From Desulfobacteraceae bacterium (GTDB lineage Bacteria; Desulfobacterota; Desulfobacteria; Desulfobacterales; Desulfosalsimonadaceae), in contig JAIPDT010000007.1 in assembly GCA_021737545.1 (NCBI GenBank), forward strand, positions 1 to 40,178: a stretch of DNA of 40,178 bases, in the 5' to 3' direction. The notes below the pieces were generated by a model that worked only from the letters and a program-made list of their open reading frames with translations, did no database searches and was not told where the DNA came from. Shown piece after piece: positions 1 to 10,235 of the stretch. Position numbers and translations under genes: made by a program. Each line of letters opens with the position of its first letter. Within the stretch, counting starts at the first letter, position 1.

Positions 1-60
1 TTGCATGTGTTAAGCACGCCGCCAGCGTTCATTCTGAGCCAGGATCAAACTCTCCACTTA
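1..60 (-). rRNA. rrs: 16S rRNA, 5' end only (partial)
   Basis: Read on the minus strand, the sequence contains the universal 16S 5' signature AGAGTTTGATCCTGGCTCAG, followed by the conserved stretch ending in AACACATGCAA at the window edge. By alignment with E. coli numbering (A8 of AGAGTTTGATC is at 53) the mature 5' end is near position 60. The gene continues off the left edge. The GCGGCGTGCTTAACACATGC variant is common in Deltaproteobacteria. Confidence 0.97.
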
Positions 61-307
61 AACCGTATATCTCTATACCTTAAGCTGTAAAATTGTCTCG
101 GCCCGCTTATCGCCACTATTTAGTTTTCAAAGATCAAGGATCTATTCAGAGGGAACTATTGTTCCTCTGTATTAAACAACAAGACCCAAAGTCTTATTTG
201 TTTTTTGGGAAAGATCGCTCAGGTGTTCACACTTACTGAGATCGAAATGTTTTATCGATCAAAGGAAAGATGTATCAACCGGAATCAGGTTCTGTTCTGC
301 ATCTGTA
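61..307 (-). promoter_or_regulatory. rRNA operon leader with boxA-like element
   Basis: This is the transcribed spacer between the candidate rRNA promoters and the 16S 5' end; no gene is visible in it. On the minus strand TGATCTTTGAAAACTA (136 down to 121) resembles the boxA antitermination element of rRNA leaders. Several small hairpins can be drawn: 147-169 (CAGAG/GGAAC arms, one bulge), 181-195 (AAGAC/GTCTT), and an imperfect stem between 213-222 and 236-245. Such stems are typical of leader and processing regions. Which ones form RNase III sites is not decided by the sequence. Confidence 0.7.
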
Positions 308-314
308 TTTTTAT

Positions 315-342
315 ATTATAATCAACTTCCTGTTCCAGTCAA
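315..342 (-). promoter_or_regulatory. rRNA promoter P2 (sigma70 type)
   Basis: On the minus strand a -35 TTGACT (337-342) is separated by 16 bp from a perfect -10 TATAAT (315-320). Transcription would start near 308, about 250 nt upstream of the 16S 5' end. The near-consensus match and the position make it the best rRNA promoter in the gap. Confidence 0.8.
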
Positions 343-403
343 GGATTAATTATTATTTTTTTGCCCAGTGGTAAAGACTATTTCGTTCAAATTGAAAAAA
401 ACC

Positions 404-432
404 TTTTTATCTAAACCTAAAGCCCCTGTCAA
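404..432 (-). promoter_or_regulatory. candidate rRNA promoter P1
   Basis: On the minus strand a perfect -35 TTGACA (427-432) lies 17 bp before TAAAAA (404-409), a 4/6 match to the -10 consensus. It sits just downstream of the tyrS stop codon and about 90 bp upstream of P2, the tandem arrangement usual for rRNA operons. The weak -10 leaves some doubt. Confidence 0.5.
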
Positions 433-457
433 GATAAAATTTCATTTTTTTCAGTTT

Positions 458-1747
458 TTATTTTTTCATCCTGATTTTATAATATTTTTTCTTTCCTGCA
501 CGCAGTACGAGCTCACTGTCGTAAAAATCAGCCGGTGTTACAAGATAATCCTGATCTTCAACACGTCTGCCGTTGATGTATGCGCCTCCCTGCTTGATCA
601 GACGGCGGGCGGCGCTTGCAGATTCGGTCAGCCCAACGCTCTGATAGAGTTTGAAAACCGGGATTCCGGCTTCAAGTTCGAATTTTTCGATCTCGGAAGC
701 AGGCACGTCTGCATCCTTGTCCTGCCCGGCTTTTCTTGGAATGTCACTTGCCGGCAAAAGAGTATCGGGTATACTGCGCTGTCCGAACATGCTTGCAGCA
801 GCAGTATGGGCCTTTTTTGCCTCCCGGGAGCCGTGGGCCAGTTTTGTGGCCTCATAGGCCAGTACTGCCTTGGCATTGTTTAACTCGGCATCCCGCAGTT
901 TTTCTACTGCTTGAATCTCCTGGAAAGGAAGAAAGGTAAAAAGCGATAAAAAACGCACCACATCCCTGTCATCCGTATTGACCCAGTACTGGTAATAATC
1001 GTACGGACTGGTGCGCTCAGGATCAAGCCATACAGCTCCTTGAGCGGTTTTGCCCATTTTGGCCCCGCTGCTGGTAGTCACCAAAGGAATTGTAAGTCCA
1101 TAGGTCTCTACCTGGCGCATCCTGCGGATCAAATCTATGCCTGCCACAATGTTTCCCCACTGATCGGTGCCGCCCATCTGCAGGCGGCAGCCATGCAAAT
1201 CATATAAATTTAAAAAATCATAGGCTTGCAGCAGCATGTAGTTGAACTCGATAAAATTGAGCCCTTCCTCGGATTCCAAACGCACCCGATAGCTTTCGGC
1301 CTTTATCATACGGTTTACTGAAAAATACCGGCCGATATCCCTTAAAAAATCAATATACTTCAACCCCACCAGCCAGTCCGCATTATTGAGCAGCTTTGCA
1401 TTGCCGGAGTCAAAATCAATAAAACGCGAAAGCTGGGATTTAATGCCCTTTGCATTTTCCTCAACCATTTCCAGAGTCAGCAATTGACGCATTTCGGTCT
1501 TTCCGCTTGGATCGCCGACTAAGCCGGTCCCGCCCCCTACCAGGGCAATGGGCTGATGACCGCACCTCTGCATATGCGAAAGCGCCATAACCGGCAGCAG
1601 ATGCCCAACATGAAGGCTTGGTGCGGTGGGATCAAAACCTACGTAACAGGTCACAGGATACCGGTTTTCGACAAGCCGGCGCAGTTCCTCGTCATGAGTG
1701 GTTGCATCTACAAATCCCCTCTGCTCAAGTATGTCGATCACATTCAT
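458..1747 (-). CDS. tyrS: tyrosyl-tRNA synthetase
   Basis: Class I aminoacyl-tRNA synthetase that charges tRNA-Tyr with tyrosine in the cytoplasm. The HIGH motif appears as HVGH about 46-49 residues from the start, the KMSKS loop as KMGKT near residue 230, and the last ~60 residues form an S4 RNA-binding domain (SAARRLIKQGGAYINGRRV). The length of 429 aa is normal. The open frame reaches a GTG at 1762 that overlaps the rny stop, but that GTG has no ribosome site. The ATG at 1747 has a weak GGAAACAGG upstream and gives the usual MNVIDIL start, so I prefer it. The gene directly follows rny, so co-transcription is likely. No hairpin terminator is visible between its stop and the rRNA promoters. 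Confidence 0.97.
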   Translation of the reverse strand: MNVIDILEQRGFVDATTHDEELRRLVENRYPVTCYVGFDPTAPSLHVGHLLPVMALSHMQRCGHQPIALVGGGTGLVGDPSGKTEMRQLLTLEMVEENAKGIKSQLSRFIDFDSGNAKLLNNADWLVGLKYIDFLRDIGRYFSVNRMIKAESYRVRLESEEGLNFIEFNYMLLQAYDFLNLYDLHGCRLQMGGTDQWGNIVAGIDLIRRMRQVETYGLTIPLVTTSSGAKMGKTAQGAVWLDPERTSPYDYYQYWVNTDDRDVVRFLSLFTFLPFQEIQAVEKLRDAELNNAKAVLAYEATKLAHGSREAKKAHTAAASMFGQRSIPDTLLPASDIPRKAGQDKDADVPASEIEKFELEAGIPVFKLYQSVGLTESASAARRLIKQGGAYINGRRVEDQDYLVTPADFYDSELVLRAGKKKYYKIRMKK

Positions 1748-1761
1748 AACGCCTGTTTCCA

Positions 1762-3339
1762 CTATTTGTTTGCGTATTCCACTGCACGTGTTTCCCTGAT
1801 CACCGTGACCTTTATTTGTCCCGGAAAGGTCAGATTTTCTTCTATCTTTTTGGCTATGTCCTTGCTCACGATAACGGAATCATCATCAGACATTTTCCCG
1901 CCTTCAACAATAACCCTAAGCTCGCGGCCGGCCTGTATGGCATATGCATTGGCTACCCCCTTGGCATCTCTGGCTATGGCTTCCAGGTCTTCCAGTCGTT
2001 TGATATAATTTTCAAGCAGCTCCTTTCTTGCACCCGGACGGGCGCCTGACAGGCTGTCTGCGGCCTGGACTAAAAGATCATAGATCGACTCAGGAGTGAC
2101 TCCTTCATGGTGGGCGGCAATAGCCTGAACCACCTGTGACGACTCGTCGTGCTTTTTGGCAAGCCGCGCGCCGATTTCAGCATGAGAACCGTCAACCTCA
2201 TGATCAATAGCTTTGCCGATATCATGGAGCAACCCCATGCGCTTGGCAAGCTTGACATCCAGTCCGAGCTCTCCTGCCATGGCTCCGCACAGAAAGCCGA
2301 CTTCAACGGAATGCTGCAAAACATTCTGGGCATAACTGGTACGGAACTTCAGCCTCCCAATATACTTGATCAGCTCGTTGCTTATGCCGTGTACGCCCAG
2401 ATCAAATGCTGCCTGATTGCCGGCCTCCTTTATTGCGGTCTCCACTTCCTGGTCGATCTTTTTGACAACGTCTTCGATCCTGGCCGGATGAATTCGGCCG
2501 TCTTCAATGAGCCGTAACAACGAAAGCCTTGCAACCTCGCGGCGAACCGGATTAAAGCCGGATAGAATCACCGCCTCGGGCGTATCGTCGATGATCAAAT
2601 CTATCCCTGTGGCCGCCTCCAGTGCCCGTATATTTCGGCCTTCCCTGCCGATAATTCTGCCTTTCATTTCATCATCAGGCAGCTGCACGACAGAAACCGT
2701 GCGCTCTGCGACAAAATCCCCGGCATATCTCTGAATAGCCGTGGCCATGATCTTTTTGGCTTCCTTGTCCGCGTTCTCCTTGGCTTCTGCAACAATCCTC
2801 TTGACCATCTTGGCGCTGTCGTGCCTGGCTTCGTTTTCCATGGACTGCATCAGCAGCTCCTTTGCCGCATCCGCAGTCATGCCGGAAATGGATTCAAGCT
2901 GGCTTTTCTGCTCCTCGATTAGCTGATTGTAATATTTTTCCTTTTTTGCTATCCCAGATTCGCGATCCTGGAGTTCGCGTTCTTTGCGTGCATTTTCTTT
3001 TGCCTGATTCTCGATCTGTTCATTTTTCTTATCAAGATTTTCTTCCTTGGAAAGCAGGCGCTTTTCCATCTTTTTTAATTCATCGCGCGATTCCGCAGTT
3101 TCAGCCTCAAAGTCGCTTTTCATCTTGAAAAGCCGATCCTTGGCTTCAAGCTCGGCTTCCTTGACAAGAGAATCCGCCTTGCGCTGGGCGGAATCCACAA
3201 TCATTTTTGCTTTTTCCTCGGCATCCTGGATCTTCTGGCCGGCAAGCCGGTGGCGTACCAGATATGAAAGGGCAAGCCCGATCCCGATTCCGAGGACAAT
3301 CAGTAGGATATATGTTAAAATATATGTTCCGTCCATCAT
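1762..3339 (-). CDS. rny: ribonuclease Y
   Basis: Membrane-anchored endoribonuclease of mRNA turnover. The 525 aa show the full family layout: a single N-terminal membrane helix (about 7-27), a long charged coiled coil (about 35-200), a KH RNA-binding domain with [10 protein letters not shown] at 227-236, and an HD metal-dependent phosphohydrolase domain with LLHDIGKA (H372, D373) and a later AHHEG. A GGGGGG run in front of the ATG serves as ribosome binding site. The gene lies downstream of the 6S RNA candidate and ends one base into the tyrS open frame. Confidence 0.97.
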   Translation of the reverse strand: MMDGTYILTYILLIVLGIGIGLALSYLVRHRLAGQKIQDAEEKAKMIVDSAQRKADSLVKEAELEAKDRLFKMKSDFEAETAESRDELKKMEKRLLSKEENLDKKNEQIENQAKENARKERELQDRESGIAKKEKYYNQLIEEQKSQLESISGMTADAAKELLMQSMENEARHDSAKMVKRIVAEAKENADKEAKKIMATAIQRYAGDFVAERTVSVVQLPDDEMKGRIIGREGRNIRALEAATGIDLIIDDTPEAVILSGFNPVRREVARLSLLRLIEDGRIHPARIEDVVKKIDQEVETAIKEAGNQAAFDLGVHGISNELIKYIGRLKFRTSYAQNVLQHSVEVGFLCGAMAGELGLDVKLAKRMGLLHDIGKAIDHEVDGSHAEIGARLAKKHDESSQVVQAIAAHHEGVTPESIYDLLVQAADSLSGARPGARKELLENYIKRLEDLEAIARDAKGVANAYAIQAGRELRVIVEGGKMSDDDSVIVSKDIAKKIEENLTFPGQIKVTVIRETRAVEYANK

Positions 3340-3342
3340 TGC

Positions 3343-3561
3343 CCCCCTGAAGGTAATGCCCTGCGGCGGCCCTGACTTCTTTGCAAAGGGTCCCGGGGTG
3401 TTTTTACTTGTGCATGCAGCAAGTCGATAAAATAAAACGAAAAGAGGTGGTCAGTCAGGAAGGATATCGTGATGCCTCAGCTCGAATTGATATCTCATTG
3501 ATTTGCCGGGCATCTGATAAATAAGCAGGCACACTGCGGCGAATTTATAATCCGGCCAAAT
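3343..3561 (-). other. intergenic region between 6S RNA and rny
   Basis: About 220 bp without a convincing reading frame. I see no near-consensus promoter and no strong hairpin. It presumably holds the rny 5' leader and the 3' trailer of the 6S transcript. Confidence 0.5.
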
Positions 3562-3742
3562 AAGCCCCCGCTGCGCCGTGTTGAAAAAGCCTTGAACCAG
3601 GCTCGTCAAAGTGGGCGCCTTATGGCTTCTTTAGGCTTTTCCGTACGTGCGGAACTTGCACACCAAAACCAGTGAAGGCTCCCTTTTTATTTAAGTGTTG
3701 GGTCAAGGGGCACTGTTCAATCACGCACACAGCAGGGGAAGT
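3562..3742 (-). ncRNA. ssrS: 6S RNA (SsrS) candidate
   Basis: 6S RNA mimics an open promoter and sequesters sigma70 RNA polymerase in stationary phase. The call rests on fold and position. On the minus strand nested arms can be paired: a closing stem CCCC(T)GCTG (from 3738) with CAGCGGGG (to 3566), then CCTTGA-CC with GG-T-TCAAGG, then GGG(A)GCCTT with AAGGC(G)CCC, and an apical TTCCG/CGGAA hairpin, with a large unpaired bubble between. Total length about 180 nt is right for 6S. The gene lies just downstream of zapA, a known proteobacterial neighbour of ssrS. Exact ends are uncertain by several bases. A covariance-model match would settle it. Confidence 0.75.
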
Positions 3743-3804
3743 TTGTTTTATCCGCTTCTTCCGCCGTGAACCATCCTTTGGGCCAGCAGATTCTTTACAG
3801 GGCA

Positions 3805-4113
3805 TCAGTAACATGAACTCGAAGCAATCATCCGATCCATCCGGGCAGCACGCGTGGCCACGGAATTTACGAATTCTCCGTGGCATATGCTTAAATCAAC
3901 ATTCTGCCTGGCAATATTTAACGCCGCAGATACTACAATCGCAAGCTTGTTAGCCTTCTGCGCATGTAACGGAAATCCGGAAGCCGCCCGGTTGACCTCG
4001 TTGACGAGCCGATCTACGACCTCGTTGGTATCTACCCGGCTGTCATGGTCAACCTTGAATTTAAAATGTTCCCCCAATAATTCTATAGTAATTATCCGTT
4101 CCACTGGATGCAA
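3805..4113 (-). CDS. zapA: cell division protein ZapA
   Basis: ZapA binds FtsZ and bundles protofilaments at the division ring. The 102 aa protein begins with a VERIITIELLGEHFKFKVD segment typical of the ZapA beta-sheet head (the LGxxF/Y-x-hydrophobic pattern), followed by a helical part with NKLAIVVSAALNIA. The length is normal. It lies 18 bp downstream of zapB, and the 6S RNA candidate follows about 60 bp after its stop. The zapB-zapA pairing supports the call. Confidence 0.88.
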   Translation of the reverse strand: MHPVERIITIELLGEHFKFKVDHDSRVDTNEVVDRLVNEVNRAASGFPLHAQKANKLAIVVSAALNIARQNVDLSICHGEFVNSVATRAARMDRMIASSSCY

Positions 4114-4131
4114 ATTTTCCTTTGCTGATTT

Positions 4132-4386
4132 TTATTCTTCGGCGGCTCCATTTTCCGTTATACTGTCAAGCTTGGCAATCAGATTGTCGATCTTGGATCG
4201 GATCTGAGCTTTCTGCGTTGAAAACTGGTTCTCGGTTTCCGCCTTTTGCTCCAGTTCCGATTCCAACTGCTTTACCCTGTCGGTTAAATCCGCATTCTCC
4301 CGTTCAAGGTTTTGACATCGTTTAATTAAACCATCAACCTTTTCCACAAGGTTGTCTAGCTGAAGCATCACTTCATCTGTTTCCAC
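4132..4386 (-). CDS. zapB: ZapB-like coiled-coil division protein
   Basis: The 84 aa product is almost entirely a predicted coiled coil with regular heptads (LDNLVEKVDGLIKRCQNLERE) and no membrane segment. This is the character of ZapB, the ZapA-binding partner that lines the division site. The start is GTG, supported by GAGGTG seven bases upstream. It precedes zapA directly. Low-complexity coiled coils can mislead, so the name depends mainly on the neighbour. Confidence 0.75.
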   Translation of the reverse strand: METDEVMLQLDNLVEKVDGLIKRCQNLERENADLTDRVKQLESELEQKAETENQFSTQKAQIRSKIDNLIAKLDSITENGAAEE

Positions 4387-4430
4387 TGTTTCACCTCATT
4401 TTTTGTATATAAAATTCACCGTAAAGAAAG

Positions 4431-5195
4431 TCAAGGCTTTTCATTGCAACGTATTATAGCCTCCACCCTTTCAAGGTCCTTTTTGGTGTTTACGCCGCGC
4501 ATCTCGTTGTTGTCCCGGCAAAGCACCAACCCGATTTTTTGTTCCGCCTCTGCCGCAATGCCCACGATGTCGGTCAGATACATCTCATTCTGGGCATTGT
4601 TTGTATCGACCATGGAGAGCGCGGCTTCCAAAAACTCTTTGCTTACACAATAAATACCTGTATTTACAGTATTTATTCTTTTTTCTTCATCCGAGGCGTC
4701 GGCTTCCTCAATAATCCGTTCAACAGAACCCTCTTTATTATGCTTGATCCGGCCGTATCCGGTCGGATCTTCTATTCTGGCCCCCAAAACGGTAACAGCC
4801 GGGTTTGCCCGAATATGAGCATGGATCAGGCGGTTAAGGGTTTCGGTTGTAATGAGCGGCACATCGCCGCACAATATAACCACGTGCTCCACATACTCCC
4901 GAAGGGCCGGAAGTGCGCACATAGCCGCATGTCCGGTACCTAACTGATGCTGCTGAACGACAAAATCAACATCAGCATGAGCCGAGACCAAGGGTCTCAC
5001 CTCTTCTGACTGTGTTCCGATCACTACCACGACATCTTTATCTGCAATCCGCACTGCCGCATCTATTACATAAAGGATCATGGGTCTCCCGGCCACGGGA
5101 TGGAGAACCTTTGCCCTATCCGATTTCATTCGTGTGCCTTTTCCGGCCGCCAGAATGATCACGGCAACCGGCTCCTTTAGGAGTTCTGTTTCCAT
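4431..5195 (-). CDS. stand-alone GlmU-type uridylyltransferase (N-terminal domain only)
   Basis: Nucleotidyltransferase like the N-terminal half of GlmU, which makes UDP-GlcNAc from UTP and GlcNAc-1-phosphate. The signature LAAGKGTRMKS is at 15-25, with the following conserved K29, then QLGTGHA, CGDVPLI and an N-T-G-I-Y segment near the end. The protein is only 254 aa and stops where bifunctional GlmU (about 450 aa) would continue into the left-handed beta-helix acetyltransferase. Nothing like that domain follows before zapB. The start ATG at 5195 has GGGGA six bases upstream; the frame also opens at a TTG at 5207 without support. Glucosamine-1-phosphate acetylation must be encoded elsewhere, or the substrate differs. 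Confidence 0.8.
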   Translation of the reverse strand: METELLKEPVAVIILAAGKGTRMKSDRAKVLHPVAGRPMILYVIDAAVRIADKDVVVVIGTQSEEVRPLVSAHADVDFVVQQHQLGTGHAAMCALPALREYVEHVVILCGDVPLITTETLNRLIHAHIRANPAVTVLGARIEDPTGYGRIKHNKEGSVERIIEEADASDEEKRINTVNTGIYCVSKEFLEAALSMVDTNNAQNEMYLTDIVGIAAEAEQKIGLVLCRDNNEMRGVNTKKDLERVEAIIRCNEKP

Positions 5196-5211
5196 ATAAG
5201 TCCCCAAGATG

Positions 5212-5252
5212 CCAAAAAGGGCAAATCAATCACATTGATTTGCCCTTTTTGG
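5212..5252 (-). terminator. perfect 19-bp hairpin downstream of atpC
   Basis: Two 19-bp arms (5212-5230 and 5234-5252) are perfect inverted repeats around a 3-nt loop. On the minus strand the core GGGCAAATCAAT pairs with ATTGATTTGCCC and is followed by TTTTT. This is a strong intrinsic terminator for the ATP synthase operon. The A/T symmetry lets it work in both directions. It ends only about 17 nt before the start codon of the GlmU-like gene. Confidence 0.85.
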
Positions 5253-5267
5253 AATTTCTTAACCACA

Positions 5268-5296
5268 CCCCGGAAAAATTGGTTAAATTTTCCGGG
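5268..5296 (-). terminator. second hairpin after atpC
   Basis: CCCGGAAAA and TTTTCCGGG arms (about 9 bp) enclose a short A/T-rich loop, 20 bp after the atpC stop and just before the 19-bp hairpin. It lacks a clean T-run of its own. It may stabilise the atp mRNA 3' end or assist termination. Confidence 0.55.
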
Positions 5297-5316
5297 TTTC
5301 GGATGCCGAATCTTAA

Positions 5317-5736
5317 TCAGTGCAGTGTTCCGCCGCTATCGGTAATCTTTATCCTCGCCGCCGCACGGTAAAACGCTGCTTGAGCTCTTGCATAATCCAC
5401 ATTTTCCTTGCGGCTCTCCAGTCGCTCCCGGGCCCGTTCATATGCAGCCTTGGCTCTTTCATAATCGATCTCTTCCATGCGCTCCGCGGATTCTGCAAGA
5501 ATGGTTACTTTGTCAGGCAAAGCTTCGGCAAAACCTCCGCTAACGAAAACGATCCGCTCGTGTCCTCCTGCGTCCTTGTAACGAACTTTTCCGATTTCAA
5601 GCGATGTCAAAAACGGAGTATGTCCCGGCAGTACGCCGAACTCGCCGAGAGTGCCGGGCGCCATGACGATCTGAGCGGATTCGCTGATCACGTATCTTTC
5701 CGGAGTCACTATTTCAATTTTTATATTATCAGCCAT
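5317..5736 (-). CDS. atpC: ATP synthase F1 epsilon subunit
   Basis: Subunit of the F1 central stalk that couples rotation to catalysis and inhibits ATP hydrolysis through its C-terminal helices. The 139 aa show the N-terminal beta-barrel (KIEIVTPERYVISESAQIVMAPGTLGEFGVLPGHTPFLT, with the PGxxGxxGVLPGH pattern) and a charged helical tail. It is the last gene of the atp operon, 18 bp after atpD, and is followed by two hairpins. Confidence 0.97.
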   Translation of the reverse strand: MADNIKIEIVTPERYVISESAQIVMAPGTLGEFGVLPGHTPFLTSLEIGKVRYKDAGGHERIVFVSGGFAEALPDKVTILAESAERMEEIDYERAKAAYERARERLESRKENVDYARAQAAFYRAAARIKITDSGGTLH

Positions 5737-5754
5737 GCGAAGTCCCCTTAAAGC

Positions 5755-7188
<1,434 letters not shown>

Positions 7189-7216
7189 TTATAAAGCGCA
7201 GAATTGACTATGCGGA

Positions 7217-8119
7217 TTATCCCCGAAGGGCTTCGGCGCCACCGACGATATCCATAAGCTCCATTGTAATAGCCTGCTGCCGGGCCTTGTTATATGCCAG
7301 GGTCAGACTTTCAATCATGTCATCACATGCCTTGGTGGCATTGTCCATTGCCCGCATACGGGAAGCATGCTCACTGGTCGAAGTTTCGAGCAGTGCATTG
7401 TAAAGCTGGATTGCTACGTTGCGGGGCAGCATTGCGTTTAGCAGTTCCTCGGGAGAAGGCTCGCAAATATGCTCCGGCATGTAGCCTTTTTTCTCTTCTT
7501 TTTCCTCCTCCTGGATTTTTCCCGCAGCTTCCGTTACAGGTACAGGCAAAAGCTGCTGAACCACCGGCGGTTGGCTGGCCATGCTCAAAAACCTGGAAAA
7601 CACGATATGCACCTCATCGTATTCCTCGTCCAAAAATCCGTTTATCAATTTTTGCGCGGCCGCGGAAGCGACATTAAACCCGAACTTACCTCCTACAACA
7701 CCAAGGTATTCATCCACTCTGGTTAACTTTTCCTTGCGGCACCAATCGCGGCCTTTTTTGCCGAAATTGGTAAAGGATATATCAATACCCGTTTTAATCT
7801 TATCCTGTATAAATTCTTCGGCGGTTTCGATGAGCTTTGTGTTAAACCCGCCGCAAAGGCCGCGATCGGAAGTCAGAAGAACAACATGTATGTTTTTAAC
7901 CTCCTCGCGGGCAACAAGCAAAGGACTGGTCTCGTCCCCGGTTCTTCCGGCGATATTGCCAAGCACCTCTGCAAATTTTTCAGCATATGGATGAAAGGCT
8001 GTCATGGCCGCCTGCGCGCCTCGCAATTTTGATGAAGCGACCATATTCATGGCCCTGGTAATCTGCTTGGTCTTTTTAACGCCGTTTATCTTGGATTTTA
8101 CTTCTTTTAAGGATGCCAT
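7217..8119 (-). CDS. atpG: ATP synthase F1 gamma subunit
   Basis: Rotor shaft of F1. Its conserved N-terminus (ASLKEVKSKINGVKKTKQITRAM) and C-terminus (RMRAMDNATKACDDMIESL) are both present, as is the TSDRGLCGGFN motif. The protein is 300 aa, slightly longer than the usual 285-290, because of a charged insertion near residues 200-225 rich in E and K (KIQEEEKEEKKGYMPEH). I start at the ATG at 8119, which has AAGGTGAG upstream; an in-frame GTG at 8131 lies inside that ribosome site. Confidence 0.97.
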   Translation of the reverse strand: MASLKEVKSKINGVKKTKQITRAMNMVASSKLRGAQAAMTAFHPYAEKFAEVLGNIAGRTGDETSPLLVAREEVKNIHVVLLTSDRGLCGGFNTKLIETAEEFIQDKIKTGIDISFTNFGKKGRDWCRKEKLTRVDEYLGVVGGKFGFNVASAAAQKLINGFLDEEYDEVHIVFSRFLSMASQPPVVQQLLPVPVTEAAGKIQEEEKEEKKGYMPEHICEPSPEELLNAMLPRNVAIQLYNALLETSTSEHASRMRAMDNATKACDDMIESLTLAYNKARQQAITMELMDIVGGAEALRG

Positions 8120-8166
8120 ATATCGACTCACCTTATTCGCTTATGGTTCCGGTTACACGATCCCGG

Positions 8167-9684
8167 CTACGCAAGTGTGGCCTTGAATTCCTCGCCGTAT
8201 TCCTTGTAGGCCTGTATCATTTTCTGGTCCAGGTCATCGGTGATTTCCCGTTTTTCAGCAATCTCGGAAAAAATTTCCGGATGACGGGTTTCGATGAACT
8301 CATAGAGCCCTGCTTCATACTTGGCCAGCTCGGTGGTGGGAAGATCGTCCAGGTATCCCTTTGTGCCGGCATAAAGAATAACAACCTGTTTTTCCAGCGG
8401 CAGCGGCTGATACTGGGGTTGTTTTAAAATCTCAACCAGACGCTCGCCTCGCAGCAACTGCTTCTGAGTGGCAGCGTCAAGATCCGAGCCGAAAGCGGCA
8501 AAGGATTCAAGCTCGCGATACTGGGCAAGATCCAGACGAAGCGTGCCTGCAACCTGCTTCATTGCCTTTTCCTGCGCTGCACCGCCGACCCGGGAGACAG
8601 AAAGGCCGACATTGATGGCCGGGCGCACACCTGCAAAAAACAAGCCGGGCTCAAGGTAGATCTGCCCGTCTGTAATGGAAATCACGTTCGTGGGAATATA
8701 AGCAGAAACGTCTCCGGCCTGGGTCTCAATGATCGGCAGTGCGGTAAGGGAACCTGCACCGAGTTCATCGTTTAGCTTGGCGGCCCGTTCCAGCAGGCGG
8801 GAGTGGTTATAGAAAATGTCGCCGGGATAGGCCTCGCGTCCGGGCGGACGGCGCATCAGCAGCGATACCTGGCGATATGCGGCCGCCTGTTTTGAAAGAT
8901 CGTCGTAGACGATAAGGGCATGTTTGCCGTTATCCCGGAAGTATTCCCCGATAGCGCACCCTGCGTACGGCGAGATATATTGCAGGGTCGCAGGGTCGCT
9001 TGCACACGCGGAGATAACTGTTGTATACTCCAGCGCCCCGTGTTTTTCAAGGGTTGCAACCACCTGGGCGACAGTGGACCGCTTCTGGCCGGTGGCCACA
9101 TAAATACAACGCACATCACGCCCTTTCTGGGCGAGGATGGCATCGATTCCTACAGCGGTTTTTCCTATCTGGCGGTCGCCAATAATCAATTCGCGCTGCC
9201 CGCGGCCAACCGGCGTCATGGCGTCAATAGCTTTCAGACCGGTATACAATGATTCATGCACGCTTTTTCTGTCAATAACCCCGGGGGCGACCATTTCAAT
9301 ACGGCGGTAGTCCTCTGCTTCGACAGGACCCTTGCCGTCCACCGGTTCGCCCACGGCCGAAAGTACACGGCCCATAACCGCATCACCTACAGGAACCTGA
9401 GCAATCCGACCGGTCCTCTTGACAATATCGCCTTCCTTGATATCGGTGTCCTCCCCCATAATAGCGACACCGACATTGTCTTCCTCAAGGTTCATTGCCA
9501 GGCCGAGAACACCGTTGGGAAATTCCACCAACTCCAGGGCCTGAACCTTTTCAAGACCGTAAACGCGGGCGATACCGTCACCAACCGAAAGGATGATCCC
9601 GGTTTCGCTAAGCTCGACCTTTTTGTCAAACTCTTGAATCTGATCCTTAATAATCTGGCTGATTTCTTCGGCTTTTATTTCCAT
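8167..9684 (-). CDS. atpA: ATP synthase F1 alpha subunit
   Basis: Non-catalytic nucleotide-binding subunit of F1. It has the P-loop GDRQIGKT at 169-176, a Q-rich alpha-type loop rather than the beta-type GGAGVGKT, and the signature [14 protein letters not shown]. The 505 aa length is standard. Its ATG overlaps the atpH stop codon (TAATG), indicating translational coupling. Confidence 0.99.
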   Translation of the reverse strand: MEIKAEEISQIIKDQIQEFDKKVELSETGIILSVGDGIARVYGLEKVQALELVEFPNGVLGLAMNLEEDNVGVAIMGEDTDIKEGDIVKRTGRIAQVPVGDAVMGRVLSAVGEPVDGKGPVEAEDYRRIEMVAPGVIDRKSVHESLYTGLKAIDAMTPVGRGQRELIIGDRQIGKTAVGIDAILAQKGRDVRCIYVATGQKRSTVAQVVATLEKHGALEYTTVISACASDPATLQYISPYAGCAIGEYFRDNGKHALIVYDDLSKQAAAYRQVSLLMRRPPGREAYPGDIFYNHSRLLERAAKLNDELGAGSLTALPIIETQAGDVSAYIPTNVISITDGQIYLEPGLFFAGVRPAINVGLSVSRVGGAAQEKAMKQVAGTLRLDLAQYRELESFAAFGSDLDAATQKQLLRGERLVEILKQPQYQPLPLEKQVVILYAGTKGYLDDLPTTELAKYEAGLYEFIETRHPEIFSEIAEKREITDDLDQKMIQAYKEYGEEFKATLA

Positions 9685-10235
9685 TAGACACTCTCACCCC
9701 TTTTTAAAGATTCACGCATATTTTTCAATTGTGTCCGGATACTGCCATCCAACACAAGATCTCCTATTTTCGTAACAACCCCGCCAATTAGTTCCGAATC
9801 CTGTTTTGACTCAAGGACCACGTCCCTGCCCGTCATTTTCGAAAGCGATTGGCGGATCTGTTCAAATGCATCCGGGGAAAGCTCGGCTGCTGAGACCAGC
9901 TCCGCCCGAACAATACCCTTGAGCTCATCTGCAAGTTTATTATAATGATAATTTATGTCTCTGATATACGCGAAACGCTTTTTCTTAAACAGCAACACCA
10001 AAAAGGATTTCATTACATTGGAAATTTCAAGCCGCTCAAGGACCGTGTCCAAAAGGTTTTTGCGCTTTTCCATGTCATAAAGCGGATTGGTTACGGTCTG
10101 CTCAAAGGCTGGCTGGGCATCGAACAGATCGATAAAACCCCGGAATTCTTCCCGGTATTTTTCAGCCTGTCCGTCCTGTTTGCCGATAAGGATCAGGGCT
10201 TTTGCATAGCGTCTTGCAATTGCTGAGCTTCTCAC
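9684..10235 (-). CDS. atpH: ATP synthase F1 delta subunit
   Basis: Delta (OSCP) joins the peripheral stalk to the top of F1. The 183 aa product starts with the typical [13 protein letters not shown] helix and ends with the conserved D-x-S-I-R-T-Q-L-x-x-M segment. Translation starts at a GTG that overlaps the atpF stop (GTGA), and its own stop overlaps the atpA start. Confidence 0.95.
   Translation of the reverse strand: MRSSAIARRYAKALILIGKQDGQAEKYREEFRGFIDLFDAQPAFEQTVTNPLYDMEKRKNLLDTVLERLEISNVMKSFLVLLFKKKRFAYIRDINYHYNKLADELKGIVRAELVSAAELSPDAFEQIRQSLSKMTGRDVVLESKQDSELIGGVVTKIGDLVLDGSIRTQLKNMRESLKRGESV

Noticed and set aside
4387-4430. Frameshifted remains of the GlmU acetyltransferase domain after the GlmU-like gene
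   Set aside because: Only 44 bp separate the gene from zapB and no hexapeptide-repeat pattern is present in any frame there.
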